Source: Gammaproteobacteria bacterium (lineage in GTDB: Bacteria > Pseudomonadota > Gammaproteobacteria > Magnimaribacterales > Magnimaribacteraceae). Taken from it: a stretch of 14,543 nt of DNA. Positions 5,612 through 12,228 of the stretch are shown one piece after another; within the stretch, counting starts at the first letter, position 1, and each line of letters starts with the position of its first letter. The translations under genes and the position numbers were made by a program. The stretch covers positions 1 to 14,543 of the forward strand of contig DTSY01000019.1 in NCBI GenBank assembly GCA_012965075.1, written 5' to 3'. The notes beneath the pieces were generated by a model that saw only the letters and a list, made by a program, of their open reading frames with translations, searched no databases and was not told where the DNA came from.

Positions 5612-7177
5612 TTAGTGACGAAAGTGTCTCATCCCAGTAAAGATCATGGCAATATCTGCTTCATTAGCAGCTTCAATTACCTCATCATCCTTAATGGATC
5701 CACCCGGTTGAATAATTGAAGTTATACCCACAGAAGCAGCAACATCAATTCCATCTCGAAAAGGGAAAAAGGCGTCCGAAGCCATGGCACATCCTTGGGT
5801 TTCAAATCCTCTTTCCTTCGCCTTTGAGGCGGCTATTTGGGCGCTGTCTATGCGACTCATCTGTCCTGCTCCAACTCCTACAGTCTGATTATCTTTTGCA
5901 TACACAATCGCATTTGATTTGACAAACTTACAAACCTTCCAGGCAAATAAACAATCTTGAATTTCTTTAGCACTGGGTTCTCGTGAAGAGACTACCTTCA
6001 AATCTTTTGCTGATACGGCGCCGCTATCGGCTTCCTGGACCAGAAGACCATCTGTGACACTTAGAAACTTAAATCCAGGAGACAAAGCATTCATTTTTTC
6101 CATTTCTAGAACTCTAATATTTTCTTTACTGCTTAAGATCTCTTGAGCTGAAGAAGAAATTCCAGGAGCTATAATTACTTCGACAAATTGGTTATCTATT
6201 ATTTGCTGAGCTGTTTTTTCCTCTAACTTTCTATTTAATGCAATGATTCCTCCAAAAGCTGAAGTTGAATCAGCTGCGAAGGCTTTTTGATAAGCCTTAG
6301 TAATATCATCATCAGTTGCTACTCCACAAGGATTTGCATGTTTAATAATCACACAAGTAGGCTCTTCAAAACTACGCACACATTCAATGGCTGTATCAGT
6401 ATCGGCAATATTGTTGTAAGAGAGTTGCTTCCCTTGAAGTTGAATGGCATTGCCTACGCCATTTCCTGTTTTTGTAGTGTCGATATAAAAAGCTGCTTTC
6501 TGATGTGGGTTTTCTCCATAACGCATAATTTCCTTCTTTTGATATTTCGCAAAAATACGATCGGGAAAATCTTGTTCGTTGAGAGAAGATAGGTAACCAG
6601 AAATAACTGTGTCGTAATTAGCTGTGTGAGTGAATGCTTTGGTTGCTAAAGAGCTTCTTGTCTCTTGAGAAAGTGATCCTCCGTTTTTCTTTATTTCTTC
6701 TAGGATTAGAGAGTAATCATCTGGATCCACAATAACCCCAACATACTTATTATTTTTTGCTGCGGACCTGACCATGCTGGGTCCACCGATATCAATATTT
6801 TCTATGGCCTCAGCTAAAGTTACATTTTCTTTTGAGACAGTTTCAATAAAGGGATAGAGATTTACCACTACCAAATCAATGGGCAAGATATTATTTTCTT
6901 CCATTATTTCTTCATCCTGATTTCGTCGAGCCAAGATACCACCATGTACTTTAGGGTGAAGAGTCTTTACGCGACCATCCATGATCTCAGGAAAGTTCGT
7001 AAATTTACTTATTTCAATAGCACTAACTTTGCCCTCTCGGAGAGTCTTGAGAGTTCCTCCAGTAGATACTATTTCAATCTTAAATTCTTCGGTCAGGGAG
7101 CGACAAAATTCTACTAGACCTTTCTTATCGGCAACACTGACGAGAGCTCTTTTGATAGGTTCGGCTGTTTCTGCCAT
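5612..7177 (-). CDS. purH: Bifunctional AICAR transformylase / IMP cyclohydrolase
   Basis: PurH performs the last two steps of IMP synthesis: formylation of AICAR with 10-formyl-THF, then ring closure. At 521 residues it is full length. The N-terminal MGS-like cyclohydrolase domain (about 1-200) shows STGGT (38-42), PEIMDGRVKTLHPKVHGG (63-80) and DIGGPSMVRSAAKN (129-142). The transformylase domain shows MRYGENPHQ (218-226), LSYNN, and the catalytic Lys279-His280 in KHANPCG. STSAFGGI follows, and the protein ends in TGMRHFRH. The ATG is 14 nt after the fis stop; an AGG at the end of fis is the only upstream Shine-Dalgarno candidate and lies rather far away. Cotranscription with fis is likely, which ties purine supply to the growth-phase regulator. 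Confidence 0.97.
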   Translation of the reverse strand: MAETAEPIKRALVSVADKKGLVEFCRSLTEEFKIEIVSTGGTLKTLREGKVSAIEISKFTNFPEIMDGRVKTLHPKVHGGILARRNQDEEIMEENNILPIDLVVVNLYPFIETVSKENVTLAEAIENIDIGGPSMVRSAAKNNKYVGVIVDPDDYSLILEEIKKNGGSLSQETRSSLATKAFTHTANYDTVISGYLSSLNEQDFPDRIFAKYQKKEIMRYGENPHQKAAFYIDTTKTGNGVGNAIQLQGKQLSYNNIADTDTAIECVRSFEEPTCVIIKHANPCGVATDDDITKAYQKAFAADSTSAFGGIIALNRKLEEKTAQQIIDNQFVEVIIAPGISSSAQEILSSKENIRVLEMEKMNALSPGFKFLSVTDGLLVQEADSGAVSAKDLKVVSSREPSAKEIQDCLFAWKVCKFVKSNAIVYAKDNQTVGVGAGQMSRIDSAQIAASKAKERGFETQGCAMASDAFFPFRDGIDVAASVGITSIIQPGGSIKDDEVIEAANEADIAMIFTGMRHFRH

Positions 7178-7191
7178 TCAGACTGATGTGC

Positions 7192-7455
7192 CTAAATTAA
7201 ATTATAGTCTTTTAGTTTGGTACGTAATGTCCCTCTATTTAGACCCAGGACTTGGCTTGCTAAAGTTTGATTGCCCTTACACTCCTTCATGACAGTTTCC
7301 AGAAGAGGTTGCTCTACTTCTTTAAGAACTAACTGATAAATATTGGTAGCTTTTTCACCGTCCAGCTCCCTGAAGTATTTTCTCATGCTCTTGGCTACTT
7401 GATCGCTCAATCTCTTGCCTTCGCCGTTAAATTCCCTCTTTTTTTTGGAAGCCAT
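7192..7455 (-). CDS. fis: Fis nucleoid-associated DNA-binding protein
   Basis: Fis is a small dimeric DNA-bending protein that shapes the nucleoid and activates rRNA and other growth promoters in gammaproteobacteria. This copy has 87 residues (E. coli Fis has 98). The helical core SDQVAKSMRKYF...LYQL-type region is present, with VEQPLLETVM at 47-56 and the C-terminal helix-turn-helix GNQTLASQVLGLNRGTLR at 61-78. The N-terminal arm, which in E. coli forms the beta-hairpin that contacts DNA invertases, is replaced by a short basic MASKKKREFNGEGK, so invertase stimulation is unlikely. The usual upstream partner dusB is absent; a phosphatase-family gene lies there instead. The gene has its own good promoter (7503-7530) and leads into purH-purD-coq7. 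Confidence 0.95.
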   Translation of the reverse strand: MASKKKREFNGEGKRLSDQVAKSMRKYFRELDGEKATNIYQLVLKEVEQPLLETVMKECKGNQTLASQVLGLNRGTLRTKLKDYNLI

Positions 7456-7502
7456 GATTGTCTAAATTTTGGTCGATACAGTTTTAATTAAATGGGACCT
7501 AA

Positions 7503-7530
7503 ATCATACTCACCTGTTCACGACTTTCAA
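7503..7530 (-). promoter_or_regulatory. Sigma-70 promoter for fis-purH-purD-coq7
   Basis: On the minus strand TTGAAA (7530-7525) and TATGAT (7508-7503), each matching consensus at 5 of 6 positions, are separated by 16 nt. The start of transcription would fall near 7496, about 40 nt before the fis ATG. This is the best-matching promoter in the 107-nt gap between the phosphatase gene and fis. Confidence 0.6.
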
Positions 7531-7562
7531 GAAAAATAATTTACTCAGAAAGCTTTATTTTT

Positions 7563-8132
7563 TTACTGAACAGTGGTAGTGAAATCTCTTCCTAGGTTCA
7601 AGATTTTAAATTTGTCTTCGACCCTTATAATTTTTGTGATGGAACAATTATCTGGATGGAAAGAGACGAATTTTTCTGAATTCTTAATCCATCCTACTAC
7701 ACAATTTATAACCATAAAGTGGCTAAAGATAATCGTGTTGTTTTGAAGCAGCTTTAAAGACTCAATTATGGAGTTTCTCCAGAGTAATTGAGGTTCTTGC
7801 AGCTCTTTAACATTTGCATCGAATACGGCTCTTAACCAGTCTCTTCTATCCGATAAGGGGATGCCTGGAGAAGGAATTTCTGAAAAGGTATCATTAATAC
7901 TTAGTTCAAAGTCTAACTTTTCTTTTAAGGGTATTGCAGTTTCTTGTGCTCTTAAGAGAGGACTAGAAATAGCTTCGAAGTCTGAAGGTAGGTCTGGAAG
8001 GATTTCTTCTTTCAACAACTCAGATTGTTGCTTTCCTTTTTCACTTAGACTTGGATCAGGGTCCTGATCCCAGGCAGCTTTGGCTTCTCCGTGTCGAATT
8101 AAATAAATAGTAACTGATTGTTTATTAGTCAT
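7563..8132 (-). CDS. Histidine phosphatase superfamily protein (SixA-like)
   Basis: This 189-residue protein has the phosphoglycerate-mutase/histidine-phosphatase fold signatures. The phospho-accepting histidine lies in LIRHGEA (His14), followed by DPSLSEKGKQQ, which orients the loop. The second arginine is Arg61 in SSPLLRAQET, a probable acid is Glu85, and the second catalytic histidine is His138 in IIFSHFMVI. The arrangement resembles SixA, which dephosphorylates phosphohistidine proteins such as ArcB, but the protein is longer than typical SixA and the substrate cannot be read from sequence. Start support is good: AAGGA sits 9 nt before the ATG. It reads away from rsmE and toward fis; 107 nt and a separate fis promoter lie between them. 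Confidence 0.85.
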   Translation of the reverse strand: MTNKQSVTIYLIRHGEAKAAWDQDPDPSLSEKGKQQSELLKEEILPDLPSDFEAISSPLLRAQETAIPLKEKLDFELSINDTFSEIPSPGIPLSDRRDWLRAVFDANVKELQEPQLLWRNSIIESLKLLQNNTIIFSHFMVINCVVGWIKNSEKFVSFHPDNCSITKIIRVEDKFKILNLGRDFTTTVQ

Positions 8133-8189
8133 TCACAACTTCCTTATGAGATCAGTGTAATAATATCTATATAAAGTCTCATTGTAGCC
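8133..8189. promoter_or_regulatory. Divergent promoter region between the phosphatase gene and rsmE
   Basis: The 57-nt gap must hold the start signals of both divergent genes. AT-rich boxes suitable as -10 elements are TATATA (8168-8173, + strand) and TATTAT (within 8160-8167, - strand). The -35 matches are poor on both strands. Arms ATGAGA (8146-8151) and TCTCAT (8177-8182) form an inverted repeat around these boxes. rsmE has no clear Shine-Dalgarno before its ATG. Confidence 0.4.
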
Positions 8190-8915
8190 ATGAACTATAC
8201 AAGAATATATTGCGGTCAGAACCTTGAGATAGGTAAAGTCTTAATACTCATTCAGAATTCCTCTAAACATTTAGTTAACGTACTAAGAAAAAAAGAAGGC
8301 TCCTTGATCGAGTTATTTGATGGCAAAGGATCTTCTTGTACTGCCGAAATCATTTCTTCTCAAAAGAAAAGGGTCAAAGTTAAGTTAGTTGAGGAGCTAG
8401 TTTTTCAAGATAGAAAAGGAATTAAAATTTCACTGGGTCAGTCCTTAATAAAAACAGAACCATTCAGTTTCTCAATTCAAAAGGCAACTGAACTTGGCGT
8501 AGCCTCTATCTCTCCTCTTTACACAGAGAGGACAGTAATCAAATTAAAGTCAAATTCAACTAAATCTAGAAAAGCTAGATGGCAGTCAATTGCTACACAC
8601 GCTTGCCAACAATGTGGAGAAAACTGGTTGCCAGAGATAAATGAAATTCAACGATTGGAAGATTGGGCCCAAGCAGTCAAAGCCAAACATAAAATTGTTC
8701 TTTATCCCAATGCTGAAACTAAATTATCTAGCTTAACTTTTGATGATTCAGTCGCAATTGCAGTAGGGCCAGAAGGTGATTTCACTGACAGTGAAATAAA
8801 CTTACTAACTGAAAAAGATTTCTTGCCAGTTAAATTGGGAGAAAGAGTATTAAGGGCAGATACAGCAGTGATCTCCGTTGTCAGTGCAATACGAGCAATG
8901 TGTGAAGAGTTTTAG
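8190..8915 (+). CDS. rsmE: 16S rRNA (uracil-1498-N3)-methyltransferase
   Basis: RsmE methylates U1498 in the decoding region of 16S rRNA, using S-adenosylmethionine on the assembled 30S subunit. The 241-residue length is normal. An N-terminal PUA-like domain (about 1-70) precedes a SPOUT knot domain. Family motifs are QKATELGV (97-104), the ER pair at 113-114, HACQQCGEN (137-145), the SAM-binding VGPEGDFTDSE (192-202), and the knot LGERVLRADTA (216-226). The order rsmE-gshB-...-ruvX is conserved in gammaproteobacteria. It is the first gene of a + strand run reaching dnaG; the next gene starts 39 nt later. Confidence 0.96.
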   Translation: MNYTRIYCGQNLEIGKVLILIQNSSKHLVNVLRKKEGSLIELFDGKGSSCTAEIISSQKKRVKVKLVEELVFQDRKGIKISLGQSLIKTEPFSFSIQKATELGVASISPLYTERTVIKLKSNSTKSRKARWQSIATHACQQCGENWLPEINEIQRLEDWAQAVKAKHKIVLYPNAETKLSSLTFDDSVAIAVGPEGDFTDSEINLLTEKDFLPVKLGERVLRADTAVISVVSAIRAMCEEF

Positions 8916-8954
8916 CGCCTGTTGAAGTAAGATTACTATGATTACAGAGGTTAT

Positions 8955-9899
8955 ATGAAATTTGGTGTAGTAATGGATCCAATCGGTTCCATAAGTTTTA
9001 AAAAGGACAGTACATTATCGATTCTTTTAGAAGCACAATCTAGAGGACACCATCTTATTTACATGGAACCCCGTTCCCTTTTTTTAAAAGAGGACGGCCC
9101 CCATGCGCTAACTCAAACACTGAAAGTCAAAGATGACCCTGAAAATTGGTTTAAGCTTTCTGAAAATGCTGTAACTAGTTTAGCTAATTTGGATTTGATA
9201 ATTATGAGGCAAGACCCCCCGTTTGATGCCAACTACATTTACAACACTTACGTTTTGGAGGCAGCAGAAAGAGAAGGGGTAGTAGTGGTAAACAAACCCA
9301 GCAGTTTAAGAGATTGTAATGAAAAAGTTTTTGCAACCGAATTTCCTCACTGCTGTACACCTTATTTAGTAGCCAGCAATAAAGAATTATTAAGGGGTTT
9401 CATTGATGAGCATTTAGATACTGTCGTTAAGCCATTGGACGGAATGGGCGGGTCTTCAATTTTTAGGGTTAGAAGCTTAGATCCCAACGTTGCAGTAATC
9501 CTTGAAAACATGACAGAAAATGGTTTCACCAAAGTTATGATTCAAAAATATATTCCAGAGATCACCGAAGGGGATAAAAGAATATTGTTGATTGATGGCT
9601 CTCCAATGGGAGGTGCTGTAGCCAGAGTTCCAGCCGAGGGAGAGTTGAGAGGGAATTTAGCTGCAGGAGCTAATGCAGTTGCAAGATCTTTAACTTCCAA
9701 AGACAGATGGATTTGTGATCAGGTTGGTCCTCGGCTAAAAGAACTTGGACTAACACTAGTCGGTTTAGATGTCATTGGAGATTATTTAACTGAAATTAAT
9801 GTTACTAGCCCTACTTGTTTTAGAGAGTACAAGAATCTTTGTGACATCGATGTTGCTTCAGATCTCTTGGATTGCTTAGAAGGAAAACTGTCTAAATGA
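8955..9899 (+). CDS. gshB: Glutathione synthetase
   Basis: GshB adds glycine to gamma-glutamylcysteine with ATP, finishing glutathione synthesis. The 314 residues and ATP-grasp layout match E. coli GshB closely. Visible motifs are MRQDPPFD (84-91), NKPSSLRDCNEK, the ATP-binding KPLDGMGGSSIF (159-170), QKYIPEITEGDKRI (197-210), RGNLAAG (232-238) and EINVTSPTCFRE (280-291). The start is supported by AGAGG 4 nt before the ATG. The stop overlaps the ruvX start by 4 nt (ATGA). In E. coli yqgE (algH) lies between gshB and yqgF/ruvX; here it is missing. Confidence 0.97.
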   Translation: MKFGVVMDPIGSISFKKDSTLSILLEAQSRGHHLIYMEPRSLFLKEDGPHALTQTLKVKDDPENWFKLSENAVTSLANLDLIIMRQDPPFDANYIYNTYVLEAAEREGVVVVNKPSSLRDCNEKVFATEFPHCCTPYLVASNKELLRGFIDEHLDTVVKPLDGMGGSSIFRVRSLDPNVAVILENMTENGFTKVMIQKYIPEITEGDKRILLIDGSPMGGAVARVPAEGELRGNLAAGANAVARSLTSKDRWICDQVGPRLKELGLTLVGLDVIGDYLTEINVTSPTCFREYKNLCDIDVASDLLDCLEGKLSK

Positions 9900-10321
9900 A
9901 CTTGTCATCCAAAGTAATCATTGCTTTCGATTTTGGTTTGAAACACATTGGTATGGCAATAGGTCAAGAGATCACTAGTACTGCTCAGACTTTTCATTCT
10001 TTACAAGCTAACAATGGAGAGCCGGATTGGAATATATTAGATATTTTGATTAAAGAATGGAAACCCAGACTTTTTGTAGTTGGTAATCCTCTAAATATGG
10101 ATGGATCAGATAGTGAAATGAAAAAGAAGAGTGATAAATTTTCAAATCTAATTAACAGGAGGTATAACATCCCTGTTGAATTAATAGATGAAAGACTTAC
10201 AACAAGAGAAGCTAAAGACAGATTGCGATCTGCGAAAGATAACTTAATATCAGTTTCAGCTGACACCCACCAAATTTCTGCACAAATCATTTTAGAAAGC
10301 TGGTTTTCGGAGAACAGATAA
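9896..10321 (+). CDS. ruvX: RuvX/YqgF, RNase H-fold pre-16S rRNA nuclease
   Basis: YqgF/RuvX is a Holliday-junction-resolvase-like nuclease of the RNase H fold, essential in E. coli and implicated in processing the 5' end of 16S rRNA. The 141 residues carry the expected acidic sites: Asp12 in AFDFGLKHIGMAIGQ, Glu99 in LIDERLTTREA, and Asp123 in the segment before QIILESWF. VVGNPLNMDGSDSEM (61-75) is the family's most conserved loop. The start overlaps the gshB stop and the stop abuts the dnaG ATG with no gap, so all three are surely on one transcript. Placement directly before dnaG is not the textbook arrangement, where rpsU precedes dnaG. Confidence 0.95.
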   Translation: MNLSSKVIIAFDFGLKHIGMAIGQEITSTAQTFHSLQANNGEPDWNILDILIKEWKPRLFVVGNPLNMDGSDSEMKKKSDKFSNLINRRYNIPVELIDERLTTREAKDRLRSAKDNLISVSADTHQISAQIILESWFSENR

Positions 10322-12142
10322 ATGTCAGGATCCATACCACCAGCTTTCATCAGAGAAATTGTAGACATGACTGACATTGTTGCTTTGGTGGATAGTTATG
10401 TTCCGCTAAAAAAGAAAGGAAAAGATCACTGGGGTCTTTGTCCTTTTTGTGATGATGGCAGCAATCCTTCGTTTAGCGTTAGCCCTCAAAAACAGTTCTA
10501 TTACTGTTTTAAGTGCAGAGCTACAGGCAATGTGATTGGTTTTTTAGAATCTTTTGAAGGCTTGGGATTTGTTGAGTCGGTTGAGGCTCTGGCCTCCAGA
10601 GCAGCTTTGGAGGTTCCTTATGAACAGTCTTCGAAAAAAAGAGAAGATAAAGATCCAATATTTGAGGTTTTAACCATTGCTTCAAATTTTTATGAGGCTT
10701 CTTTGGCAGATTCAGCTTTAGCAAAACAAGTTCAAAAATATGTCAAAGAAGACAGGCATATTTCTGGCAGTACATGCAGAAGGTTTGCAGTAGGGTATGC
10801 CCCAAAATCTTGGAATGCTTTATCTTCTTATTTATCAACTAAAGGATTCTCTGTGGAGCTTCAAACTAAGGCGGGTCTGACCAAAAGGAATAAAGATAAA
10901 GAAGCTTACGATTTATTTCGAGATCGTTTGATGTTTCCCATAAAAGACAGAAAAGGAAGAGTGGTTGGCTTTGGAGGAAGGGTAATGAAGCCTGAAGACC
11001 AGCCTAAATATCTCAACACAGGTGATACTCCTGCTTTTCAAAAAGGGAAGGAACTTTATGGACTGTTTGAGACCTTACAGGATAGAAAAAATTTAAAAAA
11101 GATCTATGTAGTTGAGGGTTATATGGATGTTATAGCAATGTCCGAAAATGGTATTAATAACGCAGTTGCTACTTTGGGTATAGCAACCAACCGTTTTCAT
11201 ACACAGGTGCTATTGCAGCTGGTAAATGAAGTTATATTTTGCTTTGATGGAGACGATGCAGGAAGAGGAGCGGCTTGGGGAGCCCTCAAGAATGTTTTAC
11301 CAGTGGTCAATGATGGAGCAGAGATAAAATTCCTTTTTCTTCCCGAAGGTGAAGATCCAGCAAGTTTGTTAGAAAAAGAAGATAAAGAAACCTTTGAAAC
11401 AAGGCTCAAAGATGCCTTGCTGTTATCCGAGTACTTTATTGAAAGATTAACTTTAGCTGTTGGTACGGGTTCTCTAGAGAAAAAAGCAACTTTAGCATCT
11501 AAGGCAATAGAATTGCTAAAGTCTATGCCTGAAAGTTCAATAAAAAAATTATTGGAGGCAGAGGTTTCAGCGATAACAGGTTTAAGCAAACAGGATATCG
11601 AAGAGAACTCTTGGTCGACGGCAGCTAGAAAAAGCAAGGAAACCAAATTCAGTACAACTCCCCAAGAAAAAAAGGAAGAAAAATCCTTTGAGCCTGGAGG
11701 AATTATAGCTAAGACAGTTGCAGCTTTAATCACCTTTCCTGAGCTTATTTCTGAAATAGACTCTACTGACTGGATAAAAGAACTTTCTCGGCCTGAGGGA
11801 AATCTATTAGTGCAGGTTATTGAATATTTTCAGAATTTTCCCAATGGCCAAGTTGCAGATCTCCTTAGTTCCTTGGACAATGATTCGGCATCTTTTATCG
11901 GAAGCTTATTATCAGGAAGCCCGTCATTGGATAAGAAAAATTCTGTGGCTTATTTTCAAGACTGCGTACAGGCCCTGAAAAGAGCTAATCCAAGAAAAAG
12001 AATAATTGAGTTAAAGAAACAGTTGGCTAAAGAAAAATTATCCGAAGATGAAACTTTTGAGTTACAGCAGCATCTATTATCAAACTTAGAAAAGTTAAAT
12101 GAAGAAGACAGAGGATTACTTAGAGAGTTAAGTCAAAATTAG
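10322..12142 (+). CDS. dnaG: DNA primase
   Basis: DnaG makes RNA primers at the replication fork. The 606 residues comprise an N-terminal zinc domain (about 1-100), the RNA polymerase/TOPRIM core (about 110-430), a charged linker (430-458) and a C-terminal helicase-binding domain. In the core, VVGFGGRV (214-221), Glu265 and Asp269 of VVEGYMDV, and Asp309 and Asp311 of FDGDDAG are intact. Two departures from the usual sequence stand out. The zinc ligands read C40-x2-C43...C62-x2-C65 instead of Cys-His-Cys-Cys, with one extra residue after C43. The DPD motif is DPA (345-347). A GGAG 9 nt before the ATG, plus zero spacing from ruvX, supports the start. rpsU, normally upstream, is absent. Confidence 0.97.
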   Translation: MSGSIPPAFIREIVDMTDIVALVDSYVPLKKKGKDHWGLCPFCDDGSNPSFSVSPQKQFYYCFKCRATGNVIGFLESFEGLGFVESVEALASRAALEVPYEQSSKKREDKDPIFEVLTIASNFYEASLADSALAKQVQKYVKEDRHISGSTCRRFAVGYAPKSWNALSSYLSTKGFSVELQTKAGLTKRNKDKEAYDLFRDRLMFPIKDRKGRVVGFGGRVMKPEDQPKYLNTGDTPAFQKGKELYGLFETLQDRKNLKKIYVVEGYMDVIAMSENGINNAVATLGIATNRFHTQVLLQLVNEVIFCFDGDDAGRGAAWGALKNVLPVVNDGAEIKFLFLPEGEDPASLLEKEDKETFETRLKDALLLSEYFIERLTLAVGTGSLEKKATLASKAIELLKSMPESSIKKLLEAEVSAITGLSKQDIEENSWSTAARKSKETKFSTTPQEKKEEKSFEPGGIIAKTVAALITFPELISEIDSTDWIKELSRPEGNLLVQVIEYFQNFPNGQVADLLSSLDNDSASFIGSLLSGSPSLDKKNSVAYFQDCVQALKRANPRKRIIELKKQLAKEKLSEDETFELQQHLLSNLEKLNEEDRGLLRELSQN

Positions 12143-12176
12143 CAAAGGGCTTGAATAATAATAATTCATATCAATA

Positions 12177-12206
12177 TTGGGATTTAGAGTCTAAAAACAC
12201 TATAAT
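12177..12206 (+). promoter_or_regulatory. Sigma-70 promoter of rpoD
   Basis: A perfect TATAAT (12201-12206) lies 18 nt after TTGGGA (12177-12182; 4 of 6 with consensus). An AT-rich stretch (12152-12176) before the -35 resembles an UP element. The whole dnaG-rpoD gap is 86 nt. TTGGGATT (12177-12184) and AATCCCCAA (12204-12212, one bulged C) form an inverted repeat overlapping the promoter. CCCTTTTT follows, so read-through RNA from dnaG could fold here as a weak terminator. Confidence 0.6.
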
Positions 12207-12228
12207 CCCCAACCCTTTTTAAGAGAGT

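Noticed and set aside
8938..8958. Six-codon mini-ORF (MITEVI) overlapping the gshB start as ATGA
   Set aside because: It is too short to judge, lacks a clear Shine-Dalgarno and its GAG GTT doubles as the gshB ribosome binding site. A leader peptide cannot be supported.
9994..10377. 127-codon open frame antisense to ruvX and the dnaG start
   Set aside because: It is a shadow of two well-supported genes, with no recognisable motif.
11197..11733. 178-codon open frame antisense to dnaG
   Set aside because: dnaG is clearly coding with conserved motifs here; the antisense frame has no recognisable domain and reflects codon bias.
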